From JANXXV01 sp040002435 (GTDB taxonomy: Bacteria; Acidobacteriota; Terriglobia; Bryobacterales; Bryobacteraceae), in contig JBDUEM010000001.1 of assembly GCA_040002435.1 (NCBI GenBank), forward strand, positions 1 to 64,000: a stretch of DNA of 64,000 nucleotides, in the 5' to 3' direction. A model generated the notes under the pieces. The model had not been told where the DNA came from and did no database searches. It saw only the letters and a program-made list of their open reading frames with translations. Position 1 is the stretch's first letter. Each line of letters starts with the position of its first letter. Made by a program: the position numbers and the translations under genes. Positions 1 through 9,642 of the stretch are shown piece by piece.

Positions 1-1538
1 TCGAAGGTAGCTTTCAGCAGGTTCAGAACATAAGAATTGTGGTTCTTAGCTACCTCGACATACTCGCCGAAGAAAGATACCATCAGGTCGAGCGGAAAGG
101 TGTTGGCGTTGCCATTGGTGATGGCCGGGCAGGTCATGTCCTGCCATACCATGTCGAGCCCCAGCGTCTGAATCAGGTAGGCATATTGCTGTCCCCACCA
201 CGTCTGCACATCAGCGCGTCCGAAATCGGGGTAGAAACCGGAAGCCCCGAGGTTCTGCTGGTTAAAGGGATTGAAGTTGTTATTCTGTCCGTAATTCACC
301 GTTCCCGGAAAAAGTTCCGGGTTGGCGCCGCCGCCACTGCGCGTGTTGTAAATAAATGCGCCTGAGGCAAGGCCGGGAGTGTTCAACGCCTTGCCGCTCA
401 CAATCGCACCATACGGCGGCGCCGGGCTTCCGTTCTCGTCCAGAGCGTCCTTGTTAATGAGAGGAGTAATATTCGTGCTGCATTTAAACCCCTGTTGGTG
501 CAGGGCCGCGAACATCTGCTGGGCATTCGGGAACTTCTTCCCGCTGCTGGTGAAGGTGCGGTAATTATCCTGGAAATCAACGTCGATGTGAAGGCCGTCG
601 ATCGGTATACTATTCGAGCGGTACGAACTTGCGATCTGCATCAGAATGTCCCGGCTGTAGTAGCCGTACGCGCCCTGGTGAAAGCCGAAGACGTAACGCG
701 GCGGTAGCGCGGCTCTGCCGGTGAGGTTCGTATACTGGTCAATCACCGCGGGAACGGCGGCGCCGTACAGGAAGTAATAATCCAGGTCGCCGTAGAGCGC
801 GCCGAAGTAATAGCGTCCGAACATGTCCGAATCGGCGCCCACGTCAAAATAGCTCTGGGCCGTGTTGTCGAAGAATATGCCGTAGCTGTACGCAGGCCCG
901 TTATTCGGATTGGGATTGGTTTCGATGAGCAGCGGAACTGAGCAGTACAACGGATCGCTCGGATTCAGCGGGCCGGCATCGGTGGGTACCGCCTGCGCCT
1001 GATACTTGAAGTTGTCGTAGTTGAAACAGGTCATTGTAAAACCGGTTTTTGCCAACTGGCTGCCCGCTTTTTCTCCGAACCCCACATAACGCGCGTTCGG
1101 TGGAATGACCTTGAAATTCGCTATCACTTCCTGGCCCGGGATGTAGACAAGGTTGTAGTCCGATGTATCGGCGTGGATGAGTTGATTCCCGCGGAATACG
1201 GAAATCGCGTAGGGGGTCTTGTTGATCACCAGGCGAATCACGCCCGTATCAATCGTAATTGACGCTGACGTTTCATTCACGGTCAGAGTGACTGGGCCGA
1301 GGTTTCGATTCACCACGGCATAAGAGATGTCGTCGGTGAGGTTCGCCCCTGCAGCGGGATTAAATCGAACCCGAAACGCAGCATTTGACAGGAAGGAAAT
1401 CACCGGACCCGGGCCCGAGGACATCCCCAAAGTGAATGTATTTCCACTTCGCCCCGCCGACGTCACGTTGGCAAGCCGTGTCCATTGGCCGGCGCTCGGG
1501 GTGAAGCCCTTGACGTTGACATATTGAAAACTGGACAT
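1..1538 (-). CDS. GH31 family protein resembling alpha-1,4-glucan lyase (N-terminal half; runs off the window)
   Basis: The frame is open from an ATG at 1538 to the window edge (about 512 residues) with no stop. It shows VGFGEKAG, then IDGLHIDVDFQDNYRTFT, then GFKCSTNITP, then MVWQDMTCPAI. The Asp of WQDM (residue 467) is at the GH31 nucleophile position. From memory these blocks match alpha-1,4-glucan lyases of red algae and fungi, which split starch or glycogen into 1,5-anhydro-D-fructose, more closely than alpha-glucosidases; family members are about 1,000-1,090 residues, so roughly half is visible. I see no signal peptide (the N-terminus begins MSSFQYVN), which suggests a cytoplasmic enzyme acting on glycogen or maltodextrin. 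It starts 22 bp after the stop of the cytochrome-like gene on the same strand, so the two may be co-transcribed. GH31 membership is secure; lyase rather than hydrolase activity is inference. Confidence 0.85.
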   Translation of the reverse strand, partial: MSSFQYVNVKGFTPSAGQWTRLANVTSAGRSGNTFTLGMSSGPGPVISFLSNAAFRVRFNPAAGANLTDDISYAVVNRNLGPVTLTVNETSASITIDTGVIRLVINKTPYAISVFRGNQLIHADTSDYNLVYIPGQEVIANFKVIPPNARYVGFGEKAGSQLAKTGFTMTCFNYDNFKYQAQAVPTDAGPLNPSDPLYCSVPLLIETNPNPNNGPAYSYGIFFDNTAQSYFDVGADSDMFGRYYFGALYGDLDYYFLYGAAVPAVIDQYTNLTGRAALPPRYVFGFHQGAYGYYSRDILMQIASSYRSNSIPIDGLHIDVDFQDNYRTFTSSGKKFPNAQQMFAALHQQGFKCSTNITPLINKDALDENGSPAPPYGAIVSGKALNTPGLASGAFIYNTRSGGGANPELFPGTVNYGQNNNFNPFNQQNLGASGFYPDFGRADVQTWWGQQYAYLIQTLGLDMVWQDMTCPAITNGNANTFPLDLMVSFFGEYVEVAKNHNSYVLNLLKATF

Positions 1539-1560
1539 GTTGTTGTGCGCCTCTTCGCAG

Positions 1561-3192
1561 CTAATTTTTTGGATTCTTGGCCCGCGCTTCCAACTGCAGC
1601 AACCAACTGAAGTTTGCATTGGCGGAAGAACCGCCGTTCGCATTCTCGCCGAAGATGGGGATCTTGTTTCCGTTCGCATCGTGCAGCAGCTTGCCGGCGG
1701 AATCCTTCCGGAATCCGATGCACACCCCCGCTGAGTAATGACACCCCACACAACTTTCCGTGCCGAAGACCATGGTGGTGTCAAAGACCAGAGGCGTGCG
1801 ATTATCCTGCTCCAGCGGAGCCGCCGCCTGCAGGCCCTTTTGGAAATAAGTCTCCATGGTGGAGTTAGTGAGGTACACCGGAACCACTTCGCCGGGCATT
1901 TTTCGCATAATGCTTTCCGGGGCGCTTCCCTGCCCTCCCGGGACGGCCGGAGCCTTCGGATGCTTTGGCCACTGCGTTCCATTCAGTTCGTAGTAACGGA
2001 GTACTGAGTTTTTCGACCCGAGGTACGCCTGGGCCAGCAGGTTCACTTTTTGTGTCCCCTGAGGAGGAGGCACAATGCGCAGCACCTCCACTGGCGGTAT
2101 GTCGCGGAGACTCTCATCCCAGTCGCTGGAAGCTGCTCCGCCGGTGGTCTTCGCATTGAAGGCGGGCAGCAGGTTAGCGCTGACAAGAACCTCCGGATTA
2201 TCCGGATTCGAAAGGCTGGGGTGGCCCGGCAGGGGGTGTTGCGAATCGCCCGTGGCAAAGTCGAGGCGCGTGTTGTCGATTTGCTCAAACGTCGCCCAGA
2301 TCCATTGCGGCGAAGAGCGCGTCCGCATCGAGATGTGCATGCCAATCAGCCCAAGCGTTTCCACCGGGTTGGTTCCACTGCTACCAGCCATGGAGCGTCC
2401 GGATACATGCGCCGCCGGTGGCATGTCGGCGGGCGGAGGCGCCGCAGGGCGGTAAACCACCACCGGGAGCCGCTTCACCAGAAAGCGGTTGCTGCGCTCC
2501 TCGGCCGCGGTGAGTATCTTCCACGCAAGCTTGATCTCGATGGATCCGTAACTGGTGTCGCTATTCTCCGGAAACTCGATCTTGTTAGTCTTGACAAATT
2601 CAGCCTGGCCTTCGAGATTGTACAGCTCATTCTTAACCACGTAATCGAACTCCACGCGGTTCATAAACGAGACGTAATGCACCCAACGTCCGTTCTGATC
2701 GACAAGCGGGCCGGAGAACGCCTGCTTACCTTCGTTCACCGTTGGGAACTGCCGCCATCCCGCTTTGAAATGATCGAGCGCCGCCGCGGGCGACGGCATC
2801 CAGGCTGGCTTCTGCCCATTCGGAAGGAACACTTGGGACGTCTGCTGCCACGACTCCCAAACCAGCGGCGTGTTTGGATTGATCGGGCCCACGCCGCCGT
2901 TCCCGCTGGCAGGTGAGTTTAACGCTACGAAAGCCTGCCACGCGAATATGTCGAAGAGCTTCTGGGCGGCCTGCAGATTGCTGTCGCTCAACTCCTCCAG
3001 GTAAGCCTGAGCTTTTGCTACGTCGAGCTTGCCATTGTTTCGGAAGGCGCTGAACTGCGGCAGGTCGAAGACATCCTTCGGAAGCTCCGAAGGTCTTGAG
3101 AACCATTGAGCGGCGTCTTGGTTCTGCTGAGCCTCAACAAGCAACAGCGCGCAAGGCAATACCAGAAAAAGCACAAACCTTTTTCGATACAT
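1561..3192 (-). CDS. Secreted cytochrome c-like protein with one CxxCH motif
   Basis: 543 residues. The N-terminus has an obvious signal peptide (residues 1 to about 21, ending VEAQ) and the ATG is preceded by a strong AAGGGGG ribosome-binding site. A single haem-c motif, CVGCH, lies near the C-terminus after FGTES. The middle contains FDIFAWQAFVALNSP, a motif I know from uncharacterised proteins annotated as 'cytochrome c family protein'. A periplasmic single-haem redox protein is therefore likely; its partner and substrate are unknown. The upstream gap to the DUF3179 gene is 220 bp with no recognised terminator or promoter. Downstream, the GH31 gene follows after 22 bp. Confidence 0.7.
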   Translation of the reverse strand: MYRKRFVLFLVLPCALLLVEAQQNQDAAQWFSRPSELPKDVFDLPQFSAFRNNGKLDVAKAQAYLEELSDSNLQAAQKLFDIFAWQAFVALNSPASGNGGVGPINPNTPLVWESWQQTSQVFLPNGQKPAWMPSPAAALDHFKAGWRQFPTVNEGKQAFSGPLVDQNGRWVHYVSFMNRVEFDYVVKNELYNLEGQAEFVKTNKIEFPENSDTSYGSIEIKLAWKILTAAEERSNRFLVKRLPVVVYRPAAPPPADMPPAAHVSGRSMAGSSGTNPVETLGLIGMHISMRTRSSPQWIWATFEQIDNTRLDFATGDSQHPLPGHPSLSNPDNPEVLVSANLLPAFNAKTTGGAASSDWDESLRDIPPVEVLRIVPPPQGTQKVNLLAQAYLGSKNSVLRYYELNGTQWPKHPKAPAVPGGQGSAPESIMRKMPGEVVPVYLTNSTMETYFQKGLQAAAPLEQDNRTPLVFDTTMVFGTESCVGCHYSAGVCIGFRKDSAGKLLHDANGNKIPIFGENANGGSSANANFSWLLQLEARAKNPKN

Positions 3193-3412
3193 TCAGCCCC
3201 CTTTTGTTACGGGAACGTACGGGGTTGCCTCGGGTTTTCTGAAATTATCGCACGGTTATGTTTTATGTCAAGGGCACAATATGGCCCTAACTCAGGCGCG
3301 TTCGGAGCCCTTTTCGGCTACAAGCTATATTCTGCTGGATAACACCGGCACTGAATTAGAGCGTTTCAGTGGATCTTCCCAAACCAGGCGCGAAGAAGCG
3401 CGTCGTGACCGG

Positions 3413-4630
3413 CTATTTCTTTGCCTCAAAAATAGTGGTTTTCGGATTATAGTTGCGCCAGTCGAACCAGTAGTCTTTGAGTACCGGGATCTGCTGCAGG
3501 CAGACTCCCTGCGCTTTCCCCGAAACCGCGCAGCCCTGAAAATTCCATTCGCTGCCCGTTTTGGAGTCCATCATCAGTGCCGCGGCGTGGTTTGTATCAA
3601 GCCTGTAGAAATCTGACACTCCCTCCACGTCCGGCGCCCGATTGCGGAACATACGCACGGATTCGCCGTCCATGCCTACCACCAGGATTACCGGTTCCCC
3701 GCCCACGCGGTCTGCGATCAGCTTCTCCTTGATCACTTGTTCGTATGAGTATGCGCGGCTCACTCCAAATGCCCGGACACCCAGCATCAAGTCCCTGGCC
3801 TTCATCCCGCGTTCAGGGAAATCGATCACCGTAGCCACTTTCTTCATACGCACATCCCAGTCTTTCTTGGCGTATTGCTTGGCGTACTTCGGTATGTCGT
3901 CGAGGATGGTTCCCTGAGGCTGCTCCGCTTTCCACGTGGCCAGCGTGAGTTCATCAGAGAGCACCAATGTCAGTTGCTGACCCTTCAAAGGGCCGGAAAC
4001 CGCCAGCCCGGAAATCTGCTGCCAGAAGCTTCCGGTTTGCTCGTCGCGCATGAGGAAGTTCTGGTTATTGATGCCCGCCAAATGAAACGTAAGCCGGAGT
4101 CCGGCTACATCTCTCATCCACACCAGACCGGTGTGACACAGCGTTCAATACGTCGCGACAATCGCGCGGCTCCCCACTGTGTCGTTAATCAGGTGATGGT
4201 AGGACATGCTTCGGATGGGATACGCGCGCGCTTCGCCGTTCACGAGAACAGCGATGACCTTTTCATCTTTCTCCAACTTCGTCTGGGACGCGGCGGTGAA
4301 CGAGGAATGTTCAATGGGATGAAACATCAGTTCATACACGTTCACCCGGGCCATGACCGCCAGAGCAACGGCCAACACCGCACCGGCAGACGCAATAATC
4401 CGGCGCCGGGGGCTTTCCCGCAGCTGCCAGTATCCCGCCAGCGCGAGGAGGGCGACACACGCTGAAATTAACGTGATGACCGGTCTGTACTGGGAAACGG
4501 CGAGCGCTACCTGCAGTTCCCTTACTCCCTGCGCCCGGAAGGGCCGGATGACATAGATGGGATAAAGCACACAGAAGAGGGAAACTGCCAGAGAGATCAA
4601 CAAAATTCGTATCGTTAGTCGCATTTGCAT
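3413..4630 (-). CDS. DUF3179 membrane protein interrupted by an in-frame UGA (candidate selenocysteine, otherwise nonsense mutation)
   Basis: Two abutting frames (4630-4145 and 4123-3413) are in the same phase and separated only by the TGA at 4147-4145; together they encode 405 residues. The N-terminal part has hydrophobic segments near residues 7-27, 53-70 and 78-97, then a DUF3179 domain (NGEARAYPIR, later LTFHLAGINNQNF). At the stop the protein reads TY-[UGA]-TLCHTGLVW. The DUF3179 family as I recall it has TYCPLC or similar here, so the UGA replaces the first Cys of a conserved CxxC, giving UxxC at residues 162-165. A hairpin with a GGTCT loop follows directly. If UGA were read as Cys the site would be CxxCH. 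The downstream half is well preserved, which argues against an old pseudogene. A recent nonsense mutation or base-call error remains possible. Confidence 0.6.
4119..4135 (-). promoter_or_regulatory. SECIS-like stem-loop just downstream of the in-frame UGA
   Basis: On the minus strand, CACACC (4135-4130) and GGTGTG (4124-4119) form a perfect 6-bp stem around the five-base loop GGTCT (4129-4125). A seventh T-G wobble pair is possible. The loop begins 15 nt after the UGA. The E. coli fdhF SECIS element, which recruits SelB, also presents a GGUCU core in its apical loop, about 18 nt after its UGA. The resemblance is seen directly; function as a Sec insertion element is inference, and the distance is slightly short. 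Confidence 0.45.
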
Positions 4631-4639
4631 GTGTCCCTT

Positions 4640-7600
4640 TCAGAACAGGAATTTCAATCCGAACTGCACCAGGCGCGGCGGTGCGGCCTCCAGTATGCGG
4701 CCAAAGCTGGGCGACGCCAGATCCGTAACAGGCAATCCGAAGTTCGCATGGTTCGCAAGATTGAAGCATTCCGCGCGAAGCTGGAGGCGGCGCGTTTCAC
4801 CCAGCGGGAAGCTTTTCAGTAAAGACATATCAACATTGGCGATGCCGGGGCCACGCGCGATGTTGCGGCCGGCATTGCCAAAATTCCCAGCCTCGGTGAC
4901 GGGGTTGAGACGCCGGAATGCCGAGCGCGAAATCCATTGAGCCACCGTGTGCGGACCGTCATTCGGGTTGGAGACTACATCCGGGCGGCTGCCCGCGAAA
5001 CCAGAGATCGGCGGATGGGACGCCTGTCCCGCAACGTTCGCGCTATCGAAGACCGTGAATGGCGTTCCGCTGGACGCCACGGCAATTGCGTTCAACTGCC
5101 AGCCCGCCACCAACAGCCTTCCTACGCCGGTTAACGATTTCGGAGAAGGGATCTCCCAACTGCCGCTCATCACGAAACGGTGCCTGGCATCGAACAGCGA
5201 CGGGCCATGTTCGGCGGCAAGATTGAATGGGTTTTGCGCAATGTCTACCTCACCCGAAAGCGGCCGCGCCGCTGCGCCCGTCAAATTCATCGCCGACAAA
5301 TAATCCAGAGTCTTCGAGAACCAGTAGGAGCCACTGAAGCCGAGGCCGGTCCCGAATCGCCGCGAAAGCGAGATCTGCGCACCGTGGTAGGTGGAGTTCG
5401 TGATGTTCGACAACAAGGCCACATGAACCAACTGGCATGCCGACCCATCCGCCGGGCAGTTGGCGTAAATTCGGCGGCGGTCCGCATTCTGTGCCGTCGC
5501 GCCGGGCCCCCACACGGCGGGATTCGCTTCAATATTCCTCGGCAGGTGAGTTCCTTTCGTCCCCACGTAACGGCCCTCGATCACGTAGTTCTTACCGAGC
5601 GAACGCTGCAGCGATAGATTCCAGTTCTGCGCGTACGGGGGACGCGCATCGTTCGACATTCCCACCACAGTGGCGGGGCGCAGGAAAGAATCGGCGGGAG
5701 GTCTCGGCTGGTTGCCATAAGGATTCACAAACGTCGTGCCCGGACCGCTGAACTGGACGAGTTGCGTCCAGGGCAGCGAACTCACCGGAGCCTGGAAAGC
5801 CGCTCCCTGCCCGTTCGCCATGGAATCGTAGAAGATGCCGTAGCTGGCGCGAATCGCGAGTGTTCCCTGTCCGTCCGGGTTCCACGCAAAGCCGATGCGC
5901 GGCATGAAGCCGGTCCAGTCAACGGGCGAGAGCCCTTTTGCCACACCTTTGTCACCGGGAAACAAAACACCGAGCGGTGCGGCCGGAAACACGGTGGATT
6001 GTTGGCCGGGAACAAATGTGTTCAAGCGATCCCGAACCTCCGTGTAAGGCGGGTTCACTTCCCAACGCACACCGTAGTTGAGGGTCAAGCGGCTGGTGAG
6101 GCGCCATTCATCCTGCACAAACAGTCCGGTGGTCCAATTGCGCAGCCCTCGCGAAAGATCACCCAGTCCCTGATAAAACACGAGCGGCCGGCCCATCAAG
6201 AAATTCGCAAACCCGTCGTTACTCGGGAACGACGGCGTGAATACAAAGAACGCATTCGGCGCGATGGCTTGAAAGGCCGTGACTCGCGTGCTTCGAGCGT
6301 CTCCGCCGATCTTCAGTGCATGCTTGCCGCGGATCAGCGAGAGCGAATCGTAGATCTCATAATCGTTCTGGGTTGAGGTGCGCGGGCCGACAATGGAACC
6401 GCCCACTGGAGAATAGCCATTGATGTTGAAAAACGGCACTCCCTGCCCGGCAGCGGAAGCAGAATCGTAGTTGAATCCCAGTTCCCGGGGCGAAGTCTTG
6501 TTCAGCCGTTCGTCGAAAAAGAACTTGTGGCGAAAGTACGACACGCGGAACGAATTCACCGCTGTTGGCGAAAACAAGTGGGTTTCAGAAAGGGTCACGG
6601 AGTGCGTGGCCAGTTCATCCTGCACCGGAAATCCCGGCAGGTCCGATCCGCGAATCGATATGGGATTCACGTTCGTCCCTTGTGAGTAGGAGTAGCGGAA
6701 TGCCAGTTGATCGTTGTCACTGAAGCGGTGATCCAGGCGCCCGCCACCCTGGTCAGAGTCGTTACGCGCCACCACCGTCGTCGAGTAAACAGACGGGCCG
6801 ACATTGCCCAAAGGAATGTAGCGCTGCAGGATGCCAAGCGCGACTGCGTTCAGTTGGCTGGGCGGAATGATACCGCCCGGATAGGGGATTCCTCCCGCCG
6901 AAATATCGATGAGGGGCTGCGGCTGCCCTGAAAAATCGCCGCGGCGCTGCGCTGCGGTGCCAACCACCGCCGAGCGCGTGAAGCCCTGCCGGTTGCGGAA
7001 GCCTTCGTAGTAGCCGAAGAAAAACGTCTTGTCGTGCCGGATAGGTCCGCCAACTGTCCCGCCATATTGATTCTGCTTCAGAGGCTCGACACTTGGCGAG
7101 AAGTAATTGCGGGCATCAAAGACGTCGTTTCGAAAGAACTCGTAGAGCGAACCGTGAATTGCATTGGTGCCGGACCGCGTGACCACGCTGGTAGTGGATC
7201 CGCTAGTGCCTCCATACTCCGGCGGCGCAGTGTGCGTCAGGATGCGGAACTCGGCAATGGCATCCACGGGAATCCGCAAAGCGTAGCCGCCATCCATACG
7301 ATTGACGTTGCTGGCGCCATCCACGCGATACGCATTCGATTCCGGGCGCTGCCCGTTCACTGCGTAGCCTTGCCCATTCCGCAGGCTGCCACCCGACTGC
7401 TGAAGGCCGGTGGTGAGGGGAGCCACGCCCGCCTGCAGAAGGCCCAGCTGTGTAAAATTGCGCCCGTTCAACGGCAGGTCAAGAATTTCTTTTGTAGTGA
7501 CCACTTTTCCCAGCGTATTCGTAGCCGTGTCCACCAGCGTTGCATCGCTCTCGACGGTGACCGTTGCCTGCTGCGATGCCAGGGCCAGCACAACCTCAAT

Positions 7601-7897
7601 CCGTACCGTCTGGCTGACGTTGAGCTGCAGCGGTTGCTGCTGGTAGCGGGCGAAACCGGGCCCTTCGACGGAGAGTTGATAGCGGCCAACGGGGACGAGG
7701 GAGAGCCGGTAGTAGCCGTCGGCCGATGTGGTCTGGCTGTGTTTGTAACCCGTGTCGAGATTCGAGAGAGTGACCGTGGCGCCAGCTACACTGGCGCCCG
7801 ACGCGTCCCGAACCTCACCCTCCAGCGCGGCAACGGGATCCTGTGCGGCAACGGGCAGGCATAGCAGTACGAGTGAAAAGAGACAAATGATCTTCAT
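4640..7897 (-). CDS. TonB-dependent receptor, Oar-like, with carboxypeptidase regulatory-like domain
   Basis: 1,085 residues. Signal peptide 1 to about 18 (ending PVAAQ). Residues about 22-105 form a carboxypeptidase-regulatory-like beta-sandwich (EGEVRDASGASVAGATV, then SADGYYRLSLVPVGRYQL). A plug-like segment with LPLNGRNFTQL follows, then a long beta-barrel with Asn/Gly-rich repeats, ending in the aromatic LKFLF typical of outer-membrane proteins. This architecture is the one expanded in Acidobacteriota and used for uptake or binding of large substrates; the substrate cannot be read from sequence. It sits 10 bp upstream (in transcription order) of the DUF3179 gene. A second receptor of the same design lies at 43293-46556. 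Confidence 0.92.
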   Translation of the reverse strand: MKIICLFSLVLLCLPVAAQDPVAALEGEVRDASGASVAGATVTLSNLDTGYKHSQTTSADGYYRLSLVPVGRYQLSVEGPGFARYQQQPLQLNVSQTVRIEVVLALASQQATVTVESDATLVDTATNTLGKVVTTKEILDLPLNGRNFTQLGLLQAGVAPLTTGLQQSGGSLRNGQGYAVNGQRPESNAYRVDGASNVNRMDGGYALRIPVDAIAEFRILTHTAPPEYGGTSGSTTSVVTRSGTNAIHGSLYEFFRNDVFDARNYFSPSVEPLKQNQYGGTVGGPIRHDKTFFFGYYEGFRNRQGFTRSAVVGTAAQRRGDFSGQPQPLIDISAGGIPYPGGIIPPSQLNAVALGILQRYIPLGNVGPSVYSTTVVARNDSDQGGGRLDHRFSDNDQLAFRYSYSQGTNVNPISIRGSDLPGFPVQDELATHSVTLSETHLFSPTAVNSFRVSYFRHKFFFDERLNKTSPRELGFNYDSASAAGQGVPFFNINGYSPVGGSIVGPRTSTQNDYEIYDSLSLIRGKHALKIGGDARSTRVTAFQAIAPNAFFVFTPSFPSNDGFANFLMGRPLVFYQGLGDLSRGLRNWTTGLFVQDEWRLTSRLTLNYGVRWEVNPPYTEVRDRLNTFVPGQQSTVFPAAPLGVLFPGDKGVAKGLSPVDWTGFMPRIGFAWNPDGQGTLAIRASYGIFYDSMANGQGAAFQAPVSSLPWTQLVQFSGPGTTFVNPYGNQPRPPADSFLRPATVVGMSNDARPPYAQNWNLSLQRSLGKNYVIEGRYVGTKGTHLPRNIEANPAVWGPGATAQNADRRRIYANCPADGSACQLVHVALLSNITNSTYHGAQISLSRRFGTGLGFSGSYWFSKTLDYLSAMNLTGAAARPLSGEVDIAQNPFNLAAEHGPSLFDARHRFVMSGSWEIPSPKSLTGVGRLLVAGWQLNAIAVASSGTPFTVFDSANVAGQASHPPISGFAGSRPDVVSNPNDGPHTVAQWISRSAFRRLNPVTEAGNFGNAGRNIARGPGIANVDMSLLKSFPLGETRRLQLRAECFNLANHANFGLPVTDLASPSFGRILEAAPPRLVQFGLKFLF

Positions 7898-7974
7898 GGA
7901 AGGTCCCGTGGCTAATTGGCCTGATTTTACGGGGCATTCCAGGAGAACGGCAATAATCTAAACGTATTAGAACC

Positions 7975-8259
7975 CTACGGCACCACCTTCACGCCCTTCC
8001 AGAAGCCGATATAGCCTCGAATCTCGGCGGCGGCGTCTTTCGGTTCGGGGTAGAACCAGGCGGCTGCGGCGTTCCTCTTTCCGTTCACGACAATGTCGTA
8101 ATAGCTCGCCGTTCCCTTCCACGAACAGACCGTCGTGGTGCTGCTCGGTTCAAAGAATTGCCGTTGCAAGGAATCCGGTGGGAAATACTGGTTTCCTTCC
8201 ACTTGAATACAGGCGCCGCTGTCGGCAAGAATTGTGTCTTCCCAAATTGCTTTTGCCAT
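7975..8259 (-). CDS. DUF427 domain protein
   Basis: 94 residues, the full usual length of the family. Family features visible are AIWEDTILADS at the N-terminus, YFPPDS, the VCSWKGTASYY core and AAWFYPEP toward the C-terminus. DUF427 proteins are small soluble beta-rich proteins of unknown function. The gene stands between the DUF1501 gene (61 bp upstream in transcription order) and the TonB receptor, on the same strand, but there is no evidence of a functional link. Confidence 0.88.
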   Translation of the reverse strand: MAKAIWEDTILADSGACIQVEGNQYFPPDSLQRQFFEPSSTTTVCSWKGTASYYDIVVNGKRNAAAAWFYPEPKDAAAEIRGYIGFWKGVKVVP

Positions 8260-8320
8260 ATGACCATAGGATGCCAGGGAAAAGGCATGAGATGTCGAAT
8301 CTTATGCGCGGAGACTACCT

Positions 8321-9628
8321 TTACAGCAGTCCCGCAATGGGCGCGCCAGTCTGGTCCTCGAGGGCATTGGCGATTTTGATCGGCCGTCCGATCGGAGTAT
8401 CGTACTCCTTGGTCCAATCGATGCCGAAGGCCTTGTAAACGGTCGCAAAAACATCGCCCATGCTGGTCGGGTTGCTGGTCAACTTGGCCCCGGTTTCATC
8501 GGTGGATCCAACCACCTGTCCGCCCTTGATTCCGCCGCCGCCCAGAGCGATGGACCAACTGTTCGGCCAATGATCGCGGCCACGGTCCGGATTCACAAAG
8601 GGCGTACGGCCAAATTCACCCATGGCCAGGACAACCGTTGACTCCAATAAGCCGCGTTGTTCCAGGTCGTCCAGCAGCGCGGAGAGCGTCCGGTCCAGGA
8701 CCGGGCACAAACGATCCTTGTGGCCTTCGTCGTTCTTCGCGTGCGTGTCCCACGAGTTGCTGTGGAACCCGGCCGCAGTCACGAAGCGGGAACCGGACTC
8801 GACGAGGCGTCTTGCCAGCAGCGCGCTTTGTCCGAACGCATCCTTGCCATATTGTTCCTTGATGCTGTCGGATTCCTTGGAAAGGTCGAATGCATTTTGC
8901 ACAGCCGGATTCAGCAGCATCTTCCATGCCTGCGATGTGAATCCATCCATATTGGCGTGCTCGGCACTGTCGTAGGCTGCACGGTAGTGGCTGTCCACGG
9001 TCTTTAGAAAGGCCTGGCGGCTATCGACGGCCTGCGCGGATACAGACTTCGGAAGACTGAGATCCGCCACCTGAAAACCGGCTTTACTCGGATCTGGAAT
9101 CGCCATCGGGTCGACATCGGGACCAAGAAACCCGGATCGAAAATACTCTTCATACTGCCGGGCCTTCTCCCATTGCGGAACCAGAACATGCGCAGGCACA
9201 CCGTTGCGCGGTCCGGTTTCCTTGGCGATGATGGAGCCGAGGCTCGGGAAGTGCATCGCCGGGTTCACTTCGTGACCCGTAATTGCGTAATGCGTCCCCT
9301 GCGGATGATCGGACCCCATGGTCTTCATGGAGCGAACGATTGACAGCTTGTCCATCCGCTTGGCAACCTTGGGCAGCAACTCCGAAATCTGAATGCCCGC
9401 CACGTTGGTCGAGATGGGCTTGAAAGCTGAGTTCGGCTTCGGGTCCCATGTATCCACCTGGCTCGGGCCCCCCTCGAGCCAAAGCAGAATGCACGATTGG
9501 GCCTTCCCATTGGCGCCGGACGTCGCAGCAGCCTGAAGAAACTGACTCAGGTGGATGCCAAGAAACCCCAGCGAGCCCGCCTTCAGAAAATCGCGCCGGC
9601 CTTGACCTGGGTGCCTGTTAAAGTTCAT
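8321..9628 (-). CDS. DUF1501 domain protein with Tat signal
   Basis: 435 residues from the ATG at 9628, chosen because AGGAGA lies 7 nt upstream and the N-terminus then carries a twin-arginine motif (RRDFLKAGSLGFLG). A longer reading from 9685 would overlap the upstream gene. DUF1501 proteins belong to the alkaline-phosphatase-like/sulfatase fold; visible blocks are LWLEGGPSQVDTWDPKP, SDHPQGTHYAITGH, GFHSNSWDTHAKN, MGEFGRTPFV and GRDHWPNSWS. They are exported and normally paired with DUF1549/DUF1553 cytochrome proteins, as here, in operons thought to act on polysaccharides or other large substrates; no activity is established. The upstream gene ends 14 bp away. Confidence 0.9.
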   Translation of the reverse strand: MNFNRHPGQGRRDFLKAGSLGFLGIHLSQFLQAAATSGANGKAQSCILLWLEGGPSQVDTWDPKPNSAFKPISTNVAGIQISELLPKVAKRMDKLSIVRSMKTMGSDHPQGTHYAITGHEVNPAMHFPSLGSIIAKETGPRNGVPAHVLVPQWEKARQYEEYFRSGFLGPDVDPMAIPDPSKAGFQVADLSLPKSVSAQAVDSRQAFLKTVDSHYRAAYDSAEHANMDGFTSQAWKMLLNPAVQNAFDLSKESDSIKEQYGKDAFGQSALLARRLVESGSRFVTAAGFHSNSWDTHAKNDEGHKDRLCPVLDRTLSALLDDLEQRGLLESTVVLAMGEFGRTPFVNPDRGRDHWPNSWSIALGGGGIKGGQVVGSTDETGAKLTSNPTSMGDVFATVYKAFGIDWTKEYDTPIGRPIKIANALEDQTGAPIAGLL

Positions 9629-9642
9629 TTGAGCATCTCCTC

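Noticed and set aside
2050..2916. A 288-codon plus-strand open frame
   Set aside because: It is antisense to the cytochrome-like gene, has biased Arg/His composition and no family features.
3193..3412. Riboswitch or small RNA in the 220-bp gap
   Set aside because: No conserved structure or promoter could be recognised by eye.
7034..7864. A 276-codon plus-strand open frame
   Set aside because: Antisense to the TonB receptor gene, which has clear domain signatures.
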